NCBI GenBank assembly: GCA_033439685.1
Contig: JAUEDM010000002.1
Location: 4,092,001 to 4,156,000 of the forward strand
Direction of reading: 5' to 3'
Length of the DNA: 64,000 nucleotides
From: Apodospora peruviana
Taxonomy: Eukaryota; Ascomycota; Sordariomycetes; Sordariales; Lasiosphaeriaceae
A program made the position numbers and the translations under genes. This document shows positions 12,947 to 24,426 of this stretch, in pieces. The notes below the pieces were generated by a model. That model was not told where the DNA came from. It saw only the letters and a program-made list of their open reading frames with translations, and did no database searches. How positions within the stretch are numbered: the stretch's first letter is position 1; each line of letters begins with the position of its first letter.

Positions 12947-14659
12947 TTACAACACAAGCACCATGGCACCCACGACCATTGCGACAGCCGCATACACACC
13001 GACGGCCAAATCACCAATACTGAAAAGGCTGCGATACATCAAAACCGGCGAGGCAAAGCTGCTGCTGCTCGCCGCCGCCGCAGAACCGCCGGAGGAAGCG
13101 GCGGCGCTGCTGGCCTTGGCTAGGCTGTCGCTGCAGGTAGCATCGGCGCTCGAGGCCTTGGTCACGACGGCCTGGCCCTTCCAGTCGCAGGCGTCGGCGG
13201 CCTCGTTCTGGCTCTTGTAGTACGCGTCTAATACATAGCCGAGCTGCTGCTGGGCCTTGCACATGGAGAACTGGCCGTATACGCCCGTCTTGGTGTCGCG
13301 GTTGATGCCGGCGCAGGCCTCGGCGTCGAGGCCGCAGATACTCCCAAAAATGTCGCCGTACTCGGTCTCATTCAGGCCCGCGGCCGGCATGCAGGTAAGG
13401 GACTTGACCATGCACTCGCACAGCGTCGCGTCGGGCGTCGGCGGCAGGCTGTCACCCACGACCTCCCAGCCGGAGTTGACACTGGGACAGGCGGCTGCGG
13501 TGTTGGTCGGGGTGTAAGCGTCCATAGAGGTTGACGAGGGCTTGATGTCCGCCATCTTGGTTTTTAAGGTGTCGTAGTCCTTCATGGGGCTGGCGGAAGA
13601 GCCGGAGACCTCAACCAGACCTACAGATATACGCATTGATTAGATGATGGTTTGTGAGAAAATGATGGCATATTAGCACTCACCGTAGTCGTTGTCCTCC
13701 TGGAAGTACATGTACACAATGCCACCAGAGATGACATCGGTCATATCATCGGAGTAGAGAGCAGTGGTCTCGTCCCAAATGCGAGCTTCAGCGCCGTTGG
13801 GAAGGTTGCAGCCATACTCAGCAAAGAAGACGGGAACAGAATAATCCTTGAAAAAGTCGACCTGCTCTGAGTAGCCCGACTTCTTGAACGAGCTCTTGCC
13901 GCACCACTCGTAGATGTTGTAGCCCCAGAAGTCGATGGCGTCGGTCTCGTTGCCGCAGTTGAAGTAGTGGGCGATCTCGGCGCGGATGTCGGCGTCGTCG
14001 TTGGCGGCGTACCCCACGCCCATCCACCGGTCGACGTTGGCGGCGATGTACGCCTTGGTGTCGCGCACGGCGGCCTTGACATAGGCGGAAGCCGGGGTGT
14101 TGGTCTTGTTGTTGGTGACCTCGTTGCCGGCAAAGAAGCCGATGACGTTGGGGTACCTGCTCATCTCATCGATCACCGCGGTGTACCTTTCATACAACTC
14201 GACGTTCCACAGCGGCTCGTCGCGGTTGATGGACAGAGACGGCTCGCTGAGATCGCTGATCACGTAGATGCCGGCCGCGTCCAGCAGGGCCATGCACTCG
14301 CTGTGGTCCTCCTTTGGGTCAATGGCGTAGGTGCGGATCGCGTTGGTGCCGAGGGCCTTGAGGAGCGGCACATCGCGCTTGCAGTTGGAAGCGCTGGCCA
14401 GCGGGTCGATGAACTTGGTGCTGTCGGTTGAACTGCCAGCTGCTGCGCTGTCCTGCTGGTAAGCGACGCCCTTGATGTAGAACTGCGTGCCGTTTTCGTA
14501 GAAGAACTTGGTGCCCTAGGACAGCAAACGAATGTCAGCGCTGGAGGGTGCAGAAAACGGAGAGAAGCGTACCTTCATTACAATCGGCGGCAGGGCAGCC
14601 GAGGCCTGGCCCAGTAGAAGGAGAGAGGAAATGAGGGCCGCCTTTGAAATGCCCATCAT
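12947..14659 (-). CDS. GH72 beta-1,3-glucanosyltransferase (Gas/Gel), GPI anchored
   Basis: The enzyme cuts and rejoins beta-1,3-glucan chains at the cell surface during wall assembly. Three exons, complement(12947..13620, 13684..14515, 14573..14659), give 530 aa. Order: a signal peptide ([17 protein letters not shown]), the GH72 barrel with acid/base Glu161 (AGNEVTNN) and nucleophile Glu262 (FAEYGCNLP), then a Cys-rich X8/CBM43 module ([13 protein letters not shown] onward), a Ser-rich linker and a hydrophobic C-terminal tail ([16 protein letters not shown]) that acts as a GPI-anchor signal. The two catalytic positions fall at the same numbers as in yeast Gas1. Presence of the X8 module puts it in the Gas1/Gas2 (Gel4-type) branch. 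The gene is complete and all joins are in phase. Confidence 0.96.
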
Positions 14660-16100
14660 GACTGTATGTTGCGGCGTTGGCCTTGTTCTTGGTGGGAAAT
14701 TCGGAGCCTAATGAAAGTTTGCAATGCTAGCGGGCCTGGAAATCGATTGTCGAACAATCTGCAAGCAGCAATGGCTTCCCTGGTGGTCGTGAATGATGTT
14801 ATATCTATCGATATTCTGTTGATGATGCAGAGAAAAAAGAAGATGTGCTGCTATTACGAGTGTAAAAGAAGCGAAGGAAATAAATTGGTCCGTAACGAGA
14901 GTAAGAAGTTTGGGGATATCTGACAAGAACAAGTCCACAGAAGCGACGTGCAAGCCTCCCTCCAAAGTAATCACAGCACAGGCAAGTTGATGTTGAAGGA
15001 TGGAAGGGAGGGAGGTTCATGGTACTAAAAGAGGCAGGTCTTTACCTGAGGTGCCAAGGCCTTCAACCACTGACAAGCTTCCGGCAGACCGACAGGGTGA
15101 CAGGGTTGACAGGGAAAGAATGAAGCTGCGAATCCAGAGAATGTGGATCATCTGCAGGGAAGTTCGTCAGTGGTGCATCTAGGAGCGTGAATCTTGAGGC
15201 CCAGATGGACCCTCTTGCCAGATCAACATCAAACGCACCCCGTTGATGAACCAATGCAAGCCAATGGGTTGTCCGGTCGTCTTGAACCTTCCTTGTTGAA
15301 GTCGCGCCATCGTCATCTCGCCTCAAAGCTCTTTGTGGGCCTACCTCCATACGATTGCATAAGTTGTCACGGAAGACATGGCACTTCGTTGCTAACATAT
15401 TTTGTCCTACGTCTGCACGACGTGCGTTAGCCTGGCGGGTTCGCATGCGAACCAAAACACGGCGGGGAGTTTGGCAGGACTGTGATTCTCCAACATCTCC
15501 ACGAATATCACCGGGCCATCTGGGTGATCCAATCGTTCCAATCTCTCCTGCCAGCCATCTTTATTGAAACAAACTCCATGGCGAATAACAGAGCGGACGC
15601 GCGTTGTCGTGGATTGCCATGTGGGCCTCTCGAAGCAGCTGCTCCCAATTCCCGCATAAATCCACAATATCATTTTCCGACCGCTCCGAATCTCTTCCAC
15701 AGCTTCTCTCGTGTTTTACGGTGTTGTGCCTTTCCCAATTGCCGATTCTGTCCTTGTGTTGGATGATATGTCGTTCGGAGGTCGTGATCTGCTGCACTGG
15801 TCCTTGGACCTTCTTTGCCCGACTTTAAGGTTGCACGGCTGGGCGGCATGGCGGTCGAAGCTTGACTTTTTAGCGGGACTGCTAGACCCTGTAAATCGTG
15901 GCAGGGCTTGACCAATTGGCACTGCCGGGCGCCACCAGCTCTGGGACCGGGACAGGACCGTCGGGACGCATCTTTTAATCTTCTCTCCTCACGCTTCCTC
16001 ACTTGCTTCTTTGACGTAAACACTCGACGAAGAACAACAGTCGACCAAGAGCAGAGGGAAGGAGCGAACCGTTCGATCATTGCTTCACTTTATGGTAAAC
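14660..16100. other. Intergenic, GH72 promoter and leader of a small plus-strand unit
   Basis: About 1.4 kb. The left end is the GH72 promoter. The right end (about 15960-16090) is pyrimidine-rich and looks like a fungal 5' leader for the small gene starting at 16101. I see no protein family in between. Confidence 0.5.
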
Positions 16101-16312
16101 ATGGCCGATCCCTTGGAACCGACCCCAGAGCTCGAATGTCTCTACGAACAAATTGCCGCACATGACGATGTGATGACTGACTGTACTAGCTATTGTAAGG
16201 TATTCTTTCCCCCATCAAAATATAAGATGACGTCTGCATGCTGTCAGCCCAGAGTCAGACTCTCGGTGGTCTTGATGCCAAGCGCCAAGTGCAAGCGTCC
16301 GCCCCGAGCTAG
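16101..16312 (+). CDS. Hypothetical small two-exon protein
   Basis: I do not recognise this product. An ATG at 16101 (an in-frame ATG also occurs at 16092) follows a pyrimidine-rich leader and opens MADPLEPTPELECLYEQIAA. A canonical 53-nt intron (16195..16247, donor GTAAGG, acceptor TCAG) keeps the frame and leads to SQSQTLGGLDAKRQVQASAP and a stop, for 52 aa. Unspliced, the frame runs to a different 79-residue Cys-rich ending, so the splice matters. The N-terminal half is acidic and helical in character. It could also be a leader exon of a longer or non-coding transcript, because the downstream region carries an exon-intron repeat array on the opposite strand. Confidence 0.35.
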
Positions 16313-16740
16313 TTAGTAGTTAGTGTAAGAGGCTCATTAATCCTTGGCGCTGCAGCAAACGTCCCGACTTCCAAGTTCCTGCCTGGCAACGCTCGGCGGA
16401 CCCTGAAGTACGGATCTGCAGGGGCTGGTGGGGAGATCGATATTGATATTGTTTCAACGAGGCCATGATCAGTTTTCCCATGACCAAGAGCCCCGAGATG
16501 CGATGTTTGTCCCTTAACAGTCACGGGGACTAACAAGCCGGTGGCTGGGCCCCAGTCTGTTAGTCTCTTAACTCTGGTTTCAAGGATAGCTCCGAGCTCC
16601 CCTGAATGGCCAAACAAAGGCTCGGTCCCTGCCGCCGAAAAGGGGGACGCTTGCTATCATAAAGAAGTTGAAGAATTTTCTTTTTCTTTCATCATGTGGC
16701 TGGTGTATGTGTGTGTGTGAGGATACTGGCTAGTGGGAAG

Positions 16741-18880
16741 GCTTACCTGAATGTTGGACCATGTGCTCAGTGGTGGTGATGCCGAGAAGTGGCCGGGTCG
16801 TCAGTGACAGGCTGTCGGATAGGACGTAAAGCATGGATGTTGCAAAAGTATCAGCAAAGATCTTTGAGCATTGCAAAATAGCGCGAGATTGATGGTGATT
16901 GAAAAAGCAGCTTCAGATAGACACACTTCAAATTTGGTCTTCATAGGCTCGCGCTATCGACATCCGTCCGCCGTAAAGGGACGCTTGCTCTCGGCAAATG
17001 ATTTTTGGTTTATCATCATAGCTGCGTGTGTGCGTGGGCTTTGTGTAATGTATGGACTGTAAACAGCTTACCAGGTTGTTTAGTCTCCCGCTACGGTCGC
17101 CTGAAGACATCGACATTTTGTTACTTGGGTTTTCTGACAATGGGAGATGTGGCCAAGCAGAGTGGCATCAAGTGCTGAAAGGTATTGATACTGAATGTGC
17201 GATGGCAGAGGCTTGTGTCGCTCGGTATGTGTTGAGCAAGGTGTGCTTGGTGCTGGCGTTTTTGAAGGGATATTTCGGAGGAGGAGCCTGCCGAGTCACG
17301 ACCGGTACCTGGGCGACGCGGACGGAAACATGTCATATGCTGTGTGTGTCGTTCGTGTGGAAAACTCTTTCAAGACAAGGAGTGCCAGAGCCGAGAACCT
17401 GATCATCAAAGTTAGCAGTGTGATCAGGAGTCTCGAATGAGCCGAGAAGGATAGAGGTGATGTGGCTCAGATACCGGATGTTGAAATCAGCGAATACCAC
17501 TAGTCTTCAAGAGCTTGGGGCTTTCTCTTTCGCCGTTGGTTTCATCATTGCCGGTTTGTGATCTTCTGCAAGGAGAACTGAAGATCCGAGTCGGGCACGT
17601 ACCTGGTTGAAGCAGATGAAAACAATCAATATGCTGTGTGCGTCGTTCTTGTCGGGCTCGGCTTTACCGGAACAAGGTATCCTAGAGAAGTGACCACGTA
17701 AGCTAGCAGAGTGATCAAAAACCTCACATGACCGGGCTTGAGAAAGATTGACGTGATGTGTGGCTCAGAGCTGAAAACTACATTGTGCAGGTAACATTGA
17801 ACCAGTCGTGATGGCGTCTCCCAGGTGGGCGTTGCCCGAAAGGGTGTATGTCACAAACTCGGTGTTCCAAAGACCTGTATTTCTATGCAGGCATTTTCTT
17901 TCATCATCGCCTTGTGCTAGATAGCAGCAAAAGACAGACCACATACCTGATAGGGCCGTAGGTTGCCAACTGTGCTTTGGTGTTGTGCTGCGGTCTGTGG
18001 GCTTCGGTTTCCGAGAGACTGGGACAACACGATGAGTTAGCAGACTGTCAAAGTATTGGCTGAGACTTGAAGAAAGCAGTGAAAAGGGTAGATGTGATGA
18101 GCCTCAGAGTTGAAAACTAAGGGCTTTCATAGGGAGCACGGGAGACGCGTTGTAACCCCAGTTGCACTAAATGAGCTACCTTAACCCTGTTGTCCCTCAG
18201 ATCCAAGTGCTAATTTTTCTTCATCATCGGTGCTGATTGTGTTGAACGAAAGAGACAGCCCACATACCTGAGCAAGTATTAGCTGCCATGTCTGCAGTTC
18301 CGCGCCGGTAAGTCATCCTGATGCCAATGTGTATCGCTAGAACAAACAATCAAAAGTTAGCTGAATGTCATTCGTGGCGGGCGTGGGTTCAGGAGGAAAG
18401 GATGGATGTTATGGGCCTCAGAATTGAAAACTGCTAGCTTCGTAGCGTCAGTCATACGAAGAAACACGGCGCATATTGCTGCACGCATTTAATCTCTTGA
18501 ATCCCGGTGCAGTTTTGCTATGTTTCTTCATCACCGGCGGCGGTTGTGCTGACAAGGAAAGAGTCGGGGAAAATTATGTACATACCCCTGAACAGAAACC
18601 CAATCTTGTGTATCGGAAGAAGGCTGAGATGGCTGTGATGTGCTGCCTAGTGGGCCTGAGAGAAGAAACTTGAGAAAAATTACTAAAGTTATCAAAAGGT
18701 AAAGCACTGGGTCGAATGTTTCGCGGAGTTCGTGTTTGGTTGATATTCAGAAGTAGTGATTCTCATCATTGATACGAACATATCTTTGATCCACGTAACA
18801 GTTGTTCATCATGTTATGGGCATGTGATAAGGAGGGTGAACCAGCGTACCTGAGGAGCCAAAGAAAATGAAAATAAGCAT
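16741..18880 (-). repeat. Degenerate tandem array of exon-plus-intron units
   Basis: At least six diverged units of roughly 250-330 bases lie in tandem. Read on the minus strand each has a short exon ending in CAG, a donor (GTATGT, GTACGT, GTACGC or GTAAGC), a GATGATGAAGAAA-like block, a GTTTTCAACTCTGAG-like block, a CTGCTAAC branch site and an AG acceptor. Exons I can place are 17072-17100, 17309-17398, 17603-17681, 17947-18018, 18268-18336 (or to 18317) and 18586-18655, with further exon ends at 16747 and 18850. The exons at 17309 and 17603 still share CGACACACACAGCATAT-like sequence. The introns are as similar to each other as the exons, which points to duplication of whole exon-intron blocks. 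Confidence 0.65.
17626..18880 (-). CDS. Hypothetical five-exon small protein inside the repeat array
   Basis: I do not recognise this product and it may be non-coding. Joining the array exons complement(17626..17681, 17947..18018, 18268..18317, 18586..18655, 18850..18880) at canonical sites gives one open frame of 92 aa. It starts MLIFIFFGSSG, continues Ser/Thr/Pro/Arg-rich (PLGSTSQPSQPSSDTQDW) and ends TRTTHTAY. Three joins are phase 1 or compatible and all donors are GTATGT or GTACGC. Introns are 194-268 nt, much longer than elsewhere in the window. Composition is not strongly protein-like, and the frame needs the inner of two acceptors in the third exon (18317 rather than 18336). A spliced long non-coding RNA is an equally good reading. 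Confidence 0.28.
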
Positions 18881-19694
18881 CTTTCGGCATTGGCGATTTT
18901 CAAGACAGGCCGACTTTTGTCGAGAGTAAGCGAGAGCGGAGGAGATCGATGGAGGAGGAAGACTTGGCCGACCGCGCTGCCAGCTATGAGATGCCGAATC
19001 TGATGTTAAGCGACGCCATCCGCGGAGAGAACGATGATTGCGTTGATGTCTCGTTGTCGAGGACTCGAGGACTCGTTTTCGGGTTTCAAATGAAGTTGAA
19101 GACGTTAGCAAATCAGATCCAGGAGAACCAGACAAAAGGAAAAGAAGAAAAGAAAATTACACATGTCAGTCACAACATGGGCAACTCCACCGCTAGATGG
19201 CGGCAAGCTCGTCAATGCGGTCACCTCAGTGCCATGCACCAAGACGCAGGCTCCGGAAGGACCAGTACCTTGCACCAGGGTCCCGGCTCCGATGATACTG
19301 AATAACGAAAAAGAAGTGGGAAAAGAGGCGGCTCAGAACGTTGACATGTCTCTGTCAAGTCGTCAGGGACAATTTTGCTGCAGGATGTTTCAACCATGCT
19401 CATCATAGCCAGCCTGAGAAAACCTAGATGATTGGGAACACATTGCAATGCAATTAAGCAAGGCAAACTGTTATGTGACTCCGACTTTAAACCCCCAGAA
19501 CCCACACGATTTTGCTCTCAACTCAAGTGAAGTGAAAAGGAAATCCTCGTCGTCAGCCGCCAGTGCTGCCTTTGTTGTTCTTGTATCTCATCATCGCCAC
19601 CGCATGCAGAGTCCGTGGCAATCCGTGTTGCCACGGACGTTAACAGTTATTTCTTTCAAGGCACGTTGATAATGTATGAAATCTGGGGACTTAC

Positions 19695-20300
19695 TTTGGC
19701 CCAACCAAGTCAGATATTGGCCGGGGAGAGTCTGGGAGAAATGCGAAACATGGTTAGCAGTGAACTTTCCCATGTCAAAGGCATCTAGGGGATAGTGTAT
19801 TGATTGGGTGGGTCAGAGTGTAGTATCAAAAAGCGTCACTGGCGACACCATGGATGGGCCCATGTGTCAATATTCGCATAGATGTTCTCGTCATCCCCAG
19901 ATAGGCCACAGGGTAGGCTGGGTGTGTGTGTATGTGCGAGGGGAGAGGCAAATGGGAGGGTACTCACTGATGATCACCACCGGAAGGAAAGTCTGAAGGA
20001 TGTTGTGGGAGTTGATGATTGAGGGTGCTGGAGATTGGCGATCGACGGATCTTGCTGTGGCGAGAGGTGGTCGACCCGGCGAAGACTTTAAGGGGGGTTT
20101 GGTCAGTGAAATCGAAAGGGAAGCGGACGAAGAAGGGGAGTGGTGCAGATGATCTGATGATCCTGGCGGAGGAGAAGGAAGGTTTGAAGAAGTGAGGGTA
20201 GTGCGGAAATAATCTGTGGGAGAGAGGAAGGCTGGTGTTGTTTTGACCGGTCGACTGCCACGCGGGAAGGCAATGGCAGGGGACCCACCGGTCGACAAGA
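19695..20300 (-). other. Probable 5' leader exons of the minus-strand spliced transcript
   Basis: The minus strand from about 20300 to 19968 is strongly pyrimidine-rich, lacks an ATG, and ends at a consensus donor (GTGAGT). The next exon (19695..19731, 37 nt) is preceded by CACTGCTAAC and CTCCCAG and followed by GTAAGT. This has the look of a fungal 5' UTR that is spliced into the array downstream. No transcript evidence is available here. Confidence 0.35.
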
Positions 20301-23029
20301 GGGTAGACCACAGGGGTACCTACTTAGGGGTCCGGTGCTCGCGGGTGTGGAGCCCCTTCGTTCCCGAGGGAGCAGGAAGACTTGGGTTTGACCATACTCT
20401 GGAGATAGAGGCATGTGTGCAGTAAATAAAAGACCCGAGGGCCTCCTAGCTGCCGTTTATAAACCGATAGAAAGGGAAAATAAACCTTATCGTGACCTAT
20501 CCTCTCCCAGCGTTGCCGGTCCTGCTAGGATAAAATACGTGGCGGGCTCGCGTTTTCTAGGTTCATACCACCATCGGGATCAAGGGTTGACAGCATGAAT
20601 GTTTTGCAGACTCTACAGAGAATTTGATTATCACCTTGTTCTTCAAGCTATGCGGGCCTAACAGCGTGCAATGTCGAAGGCTGCTTTTCCGCATGGAGGG
20701 GCACGGGGCCATTTCCTATATATACCCCATTCCACGGTAAGTAGTAGCCATCGGGTACCCTAAAAGGCCCGGTAGCATTCCTTGTCTGTGACCTATTTTG
20801 TGATCGGGGTGCTAGGGCTTGAGACGGTCTTTACAAGGGATATTTTGCTGCGTAAATAAGTATTTCCGGGATGGCTACCAGGTGCCCTGAAAAGTCAGCC
20901 TGGAGTTGCCAATTCTCCCAGCCCTTGAAAATTCCATCTCCATGACTCCTCTTCCTAAACCGGATAAAGGCTCCGTGTCATCTTTGGGTCTCAAAGATTC
21001 TCTCCACGCTTTTTTTTTTCTGCTGACACCCATATTCTTTTCCTCTCAAATCGACCTGCCCGATTGCCATTCATGCCTGTACCCATCTCCCCATCTTATG
21101 TGTGCGGTATCTTCTTGTACGGAAATGTTGGCATACTCGGTGTGTGCTCTCATGATGCTTGTCGGACCAGCCCTTTCTTCCTTGAGGAATGAGGGGCGGG
21201 TACTCGGATGCTCCTGGGAGGCGAAGGAGAGGGTTTGGCAGCCGAAGGATGCTCTTTGCATGATAAAGACTTGTGACACTCTCCTCCACGCCTCCTGGCC
21301 TTGATTGGCAAAATCCGCTCATTATAGAGACACGGTTTGCTAGCTTTGTTTGTCTAGGAATATACTTGGCCGGGTCTTCTGTCTGGGGATAGTGGCGTGT
21401 CGGGATGTAGTTAGGTGTGGGGCAAACGGCGTAAGTAAGACTAACTGTACCTAGCTTGACTAAACTTCTTCAGCCTTGGAAAATGTTGTCCGAATTTTGG
21501 AGGAACTAGAGAAGGGTATTAGCCGGGGTCGTCCTAAAATCCGAATGGCGAGTTCGTCGCAAATAGGGCTGATGTGATGTAGTTTATCCTTGAATAGGGT
21601 AACGTCGGTTTGTTCTTCCCGGTCGGTCTTTGGTTTGTAGATGGCGCCGGGGAAGAAGAATATATTCAGTGGTGGGCATCCTAGTTTTTTGGAAGATCTG
21701 TAGTCAGGACCTTTTTGGCCAGGGAGGAAGTGACTAGGCTGGGAGCCAGGGACTGTTTGACTCATCTCGCTTGTTTCGCGTCTACCATTCCATCTGCGAC
21801 AAGAGCTTGTAACTTTGTGTGCTTAGCGATCGGAATCCGGGTGCGACTCTGGTTTCGTTTGAGCTCAGAAAGCGCGAACAGTACGGAATAGGGGGCGGTT
21901 CGAATAAAGGAGATCGGAGGCAAATCGAGGATTGAAAACATGAGTTGGTTCGAGTTGGAATTCGCGATATCTGCTTGTCTGCTGGCCTGTTAACCGTGTC
22001 TGTTGCAGGATCGGGGAGTCAAATTCGCTGGGAAGGGAGCGGGCACGAGAGGTACTCACCGTTCCTGGCACTTGAGGAGGTTCGAAGGAAGTGCTGTCTA
22101 AAGAGGGAAAAAGCGTCGAAGGGGGTAACGTGCCGGGCCGCCGAATCAGTTTGGCGCATAATCCGCGGGGCCTTGGACAAATCTGAAGGCAAACACAGCA
22201 GCAGCAAGCAGCAGCACAGTTTGTGGGCCTGGTCACTACGTCGGTGAAAAATTCCCCTCGAGGACGGGATATCGGACGAGAGCAACATGGAAGATACGTG
22301 GACCCGGTCAGGATCGAGCATGTTGATGGCTGGATCTTGGGCGACCATCGATTATAGGGTCTAATAATGAAAGTATTGGAAGAACCTAAAAGTATTTGTA
22401 TTTTCGTTTACCGGAAGAGCCAGTCTGCTGGGCGACTGGAGAACAACCAGGAGAAGCACATGTCTGGCCAGTTTCAAGGCGTTATGGTATGAACTGGAGA
22501 AGTTAACCGACCAAAAGCAAACTCATCACCGTATATGTAATCAGGACTATGCACCTTGTCTCGATGCTTGATCTTGCTTGATATGGGACTTGATCGAAAG
22601 ACGCGGGGTACCTAAGGTATGGTGTGAACAGGGTGGCGTCACATTTGCCCCACTGAACAAAATCCCTTCCGCTTCGACAATCGCGCCAACCTAGTCGCCA
22701 GGGGCCTCGGCAGAATTCATACGCGTCACTCCAGGCGTGTTTGGTGAATAACTTAGATCTCTGCTTGTTGAAGACTCCTTATCCCAATAGACGCGTAAAA
22801 TCTCTGTAGCTAACCTGTACAGTGTTCGGCCTTCATTTTAGCTCTAACGAGGTCTATGTTAAGAATCCTCCCCAAGACCGAGTCGGCGGTTGGATTCTTC
22901 CGAAGCCGTCCCCAACGGGCCGACGGGACTAGATTTCACATTTTACGGAATACAACAAACAACGCCACCTGTGCCGCGACATCTTATAGAGCGAACCATC
23001 AACACCCCATTTCTCGACTAAACGCAACC
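20301..23029. other. Gene-poor interval upstream of the lipid-droplet hydrolase-like gene
   Basis: About 2.7 kb without a recognisable gene on either strand. The right end is the promoter and leader of the hydrolase gene, whose frame is open back to 22856. Confidence 0.5.
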
Positions 23030-24148
23030 ATGGCTGCTCATAACCCACCGCCGAGGAGGTATCCGGTCGCCCGGTCGAATACACAGGTCCCCTCGCTGCA
23101 TTATCCTTCAGAGATCATCACCAAGGACAAGAACAGTGCAGCACGACGACAGTATCTCGTCTTTTTCATCCCCGGCAACCCCGGTTTGGCCGACTACTAC
23201 GTGCCGTTCCTGACCGCGTTGCGGCAGCTGCTGAACGAGACCGAGGCGAAGACCTCGTGCGCGTTTCACATCCGCACCCAAAACCTGATCGGATTCGACG
23301 ATGCAGACCACGAGCCACCGTTTAGCAACGATGCGCCGCCGTTCAGTTTAGAAGACCAGATCTGCCACATCTACGATAGTGTCTTCGAGGCGAACATGAT
23401 CTCGCAGGCCGGGAATCCAAGGAACGGCAGGACCTTCGACGGGGTGATTCTCATGGGCCACTCGGTCGGCGCGTACATCGCCATGGAGATCTTCCATCGG
23501 CACCACCTGGCGCAAGAGAAGCGAGGACTCAACTTGAAGACGGGCATCATGCTGTTTCCTACGATAACGCACATCGCCAAGTCTCGCAACGGATGGAAGA
23601 TGGATTGGTTGCGCACAACGCCCTTTCTGGACAGGCACGCGCATCGGATTGCCCGGCGCTTCTTGGACTTGTGGCCGAGCTGGGTACTCCAGGGGATTAT
23701 CCGCCCGGCGATGGGGTTTGCGGACCACGGCACAGCGGCTACCACGCGGTGGATCACCAGTCGGGATGGTCTCTGGCAGACGCTGCACCTGGGCAAGGAC
23801 GAGATGGGGACCATCACCGAGGAGAGGTGGAGCGAAGAGTTGTGGGAAATAGCTGACGAGGTGGACAGCCCGAATGCTTCGGTTGACAAGTTTTACTTTC
23901 TTTTTGGCCAAAACGATGAATGGGTTGGGGAAAAATCGAGGGACGAGTTCATTAGGCGACGGAAGGAGCATGCTCAAGGACGAACGAGGATTGTAATCGA
24001 CGAGAATAAGATTCCTCATGCCTTTTGCATTCGTGAGTTTGCAACACCTCCCTCCAGACTTGGGTTGAATTACTAACGTATCACAGATCACAGCGAGTTG
24101 GTTGCGCAGAAGATCAAGCCGTGGATCGAGGAGGTTGCAGGAGCATAG
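23030..24148 (+). CDS. Lipid-droplet-associated hydrolase-like alpha/beta hydrolase
   Basis: This alpha/beta hydrolase resembles LDAH of animals and its yeast homologue (DUF2305 family), which act on lipid droplets. Exons 23030..24032 and 24087..24148 (54-nt intron, phase 1) give 354 aa. The typical start of the fold is YLVFFIPGNPGLADYYVPFL. The nucleophile is Ser145 in LMGHSVGAYIAME. Long hydrophobic and Trp-rich stretches (LDLWPSWVLQGIIRPAMGF) fit the family's membrane or droplet association. A catalytic histidine is likely in IPHAFCIHHSEL, which is formed across the exon join. I chose the ATG at 23030 because of its AACCATGG context; a start at 22856 would add 58 residues with no family similarity but some mitochondrial-presequence character. 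Substrate is unknown. Confidence 0.85.
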
Positions 24149-24426
24149 GAAGTCAAGACCCTGTCGGTCTCGATACCGGGCCGATGAAAGTGATGGAAGT
24201 GGTTGTGCGATACAGGACGAGGCCGGTACATGCCCAGAAGTCTAGGAGCGGGCGGGCTCTAGAAGTGGAAGGAATCTCCTAATAATGCCAAAACCATTGA
24301 GATTCTCTCCATAACGCAGGACAAGTCCGGATGCAGCTCCTTCGCCGCACAAAGCCGAGCCATTCATCTGACAGCTGTGTACCAAAAGAGCTCCAGAAAC
24401 GGGCTCCAAGCTAATCCATTTCTTCT

